Shown: positions 6,274 to 6,799 of the stretch, piece by piece
How the letters are laid out: every line of letters begins with the position of its first letter
Numbering within the stretch: position 1 is the stretch's first letter
Assembly (NCBI GenBank): GCA_027858215.1
Contig: JAQIDD010000173.1
Span: 1 to 6,799, forward strand
Length of the DNA: 6,799 bases
Direction of reading: 5' to 3'
Origin: Candidatus Delongbacteria bacterium
GTDB lineage: Bacteria; Bacteroidota; Bacteroidia; Bacteroidales; ML635J-15
The notes under the pieces: generated by a model
Database searches by the model: none
What the model was told of the DNA's origin: nothing
The model's input: only the letters and a program-made list of their open reading frames with translations
Program-made: the position numbers and the translations under genes

Positions 6274-6799
6274 TTATAACACACCCTTAAAATCAGCGCT
6301 TAATCTCGTCTGCATATCTGCTATGATGGAAATGGATTTTTTGAGTTCTACCAGTTCAAACTCATTTAATGATTCCGCAAGGATAGAGTTTGTTGGTTTT
6401 TCACCTTTGTGAATGGCCTGGTTTTGTACATCGAGCCTGAGCTGCATAAGAAAACGGTATGTGTGTGTAATGTTGTTAAAAAAACTGACCGGAATGAGGT
6501 TTTTATCTCTTATTTTTGACAGTCGCAATAAGGTGTTGTTTTCAGGGATGCCTGTTTTTAAACTATATACCCTGGCAAATGCGGTAACTGGCATCAGTAG
6601 TTTTTTTACATCAATTTCTTTGTTGTTTCCTGTTGCAGGTAATTTGGCCTCAATGATGTTACCAGCCATGTGGTAGAGAAAAACAGATTTATTTTGGACT
6701 TCATTTGTTACATAGGTTTTCAATTCATTGGTCAGATTTTCATCCCCTGCCACAAATCTGAAATCAAAAAATATAGCCGCTTCAAGTACACTTTTGGGA
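6274..6799 (-). CDS. C-terminal part of a DUF294-type putative nucleotidyltransferase (partial)
   Basis: The reading frame stays open to the window edge, so about 174 C-terminal residues are visible; the GTG at 6753 is an internal valine, not a start. The upstream in-frame residues KSVLEAAIFFDFRFVAGDENL continue directly into the rest and resemble the start of the 'putative nucleotidyltransferase substrate binding domain' (DUF294 C-terminal), where a D/E-A-(S/A)-I-F-F-D-(F/L)-R segment followed by a conserved GD(E) is typical. Later parts are helical: ITHTYRFLMQLRLDVQNQAI, then LNEFELVELKKSISIIADMQ and RLSADF near the end. In relatives this domain follows cyclic-nucleotide-binding, CBS and GlnD-like nucleotidyltransferase domains, which would lie beyond position 6799 and cannot be verified here. 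Substrate is unknown. It ends with TAA 161 bases before the Ig-repeat gene and is probably a separate transcription unit. Confidence 0.78.
   Translation of the reverse strand, partial: PKSVLEAAIFFDFRFVAGDENLTNELKTYVTNEVQNKSVFLYHMAGNIIEAKLPATGNNKEIDVKKLLMPVTAFARVYSLKTGIPENNTLLRLSKIRDKNLIPVSFFNNITHTYRFLMQLRLDVQNQAIHKGEKPTNSILAESLNEFELVELKKSISIIADMQTRLSADFKGVL

Noticed and set aside
6274..6753. A complete 159-residue gene starting at GTG 6753
   Set aside because: The frame is open upstream to the window edge and the upstream residues (AAIFFDFRFVAGDE) fit the family's domain start, so the GTG is internal and the gene is partial.
1..6799. A new defence, mobile or biosynthetic system
   Set aside because: No transposase, integrase, nuclease, toxin-antitoxin pair, reverse transcriptase or enzyme cluster is seen; apart from the Ig-repeat protein the genes are conserved housekeeping genes of the phylum.

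Overview
The window looks like a chromosomal segment of a member of the Bacteroidota, probably an uncultured or little-studied Bacteroidales-like lineage. The evidence is a moderately AT-rich sequence, start codons without Shine-Dalgarno sequences, a large secreted protein ending in a type IX secretion (T9SS) type A sorting domain, and the gene order ftsX - DUF3098 - uppP - truB - queA, which is characteristic of this phylum. Every gene I can support is on the minus strand, so transcription runs from high to low coordinates. I see no mobile element, CRISPR array, tRNA or rRNA.

In transcription order: (1) 6799-6274 is the C-terminal part of a protein with a putative nucleotidyltransferase substrate-binding domain (DUF294 C-terminal type), whose start lies outside the window. 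(2) 6273-6113 is a 161-base intergenic region with an 11-of-12 bp inverted repeat, a weak Bacteroidota-type promoter candidate and a 10-bp palindrome over the first possible start codon of the next gene. (3) 6112-3077 is a 1011-residue exported protein: signal peptide, eight immunoglobulin-like domains, three shorter PKD-like modules and a T9SS sorting domain. (4) 3072-2185 is ftsX. (5) 2185-1907 is a small two-helix membrane protein of the DUF3098 family. (6) 1891-1106 is uppP/bacA. (7) 1102-398 is truB. (8) 308-1 is the first 102 codons of queA.

Spacing is very tight from the Ig-repeat gene to truB (4 bp, a 1-bp overlap, 15 bp, 3 bp), followed by 88-89 bases before queA. This suggests one long transcript joining a surface protein to envelope and division genes (ftsX, uppP) and tRNA modification genes (truB, queA). 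FtsX in the FtsEX complex couples division to peptidoglycan hydrolysis. UppP regenerates the undecaprenyl phosphate carrier used for peptidoglycan and other glycans. TruB and QueA modify tRNA. No ftsE is present in the window.

I found no convincing new multi-gene system. The points most worth a second look are the Ig-repeat protein with its unusual cysteine pattern, its position immediately upstream of ftsX, the inverted repeat in its leader, and the uncharacterised DUF3098 protein between FtsX and UppP.
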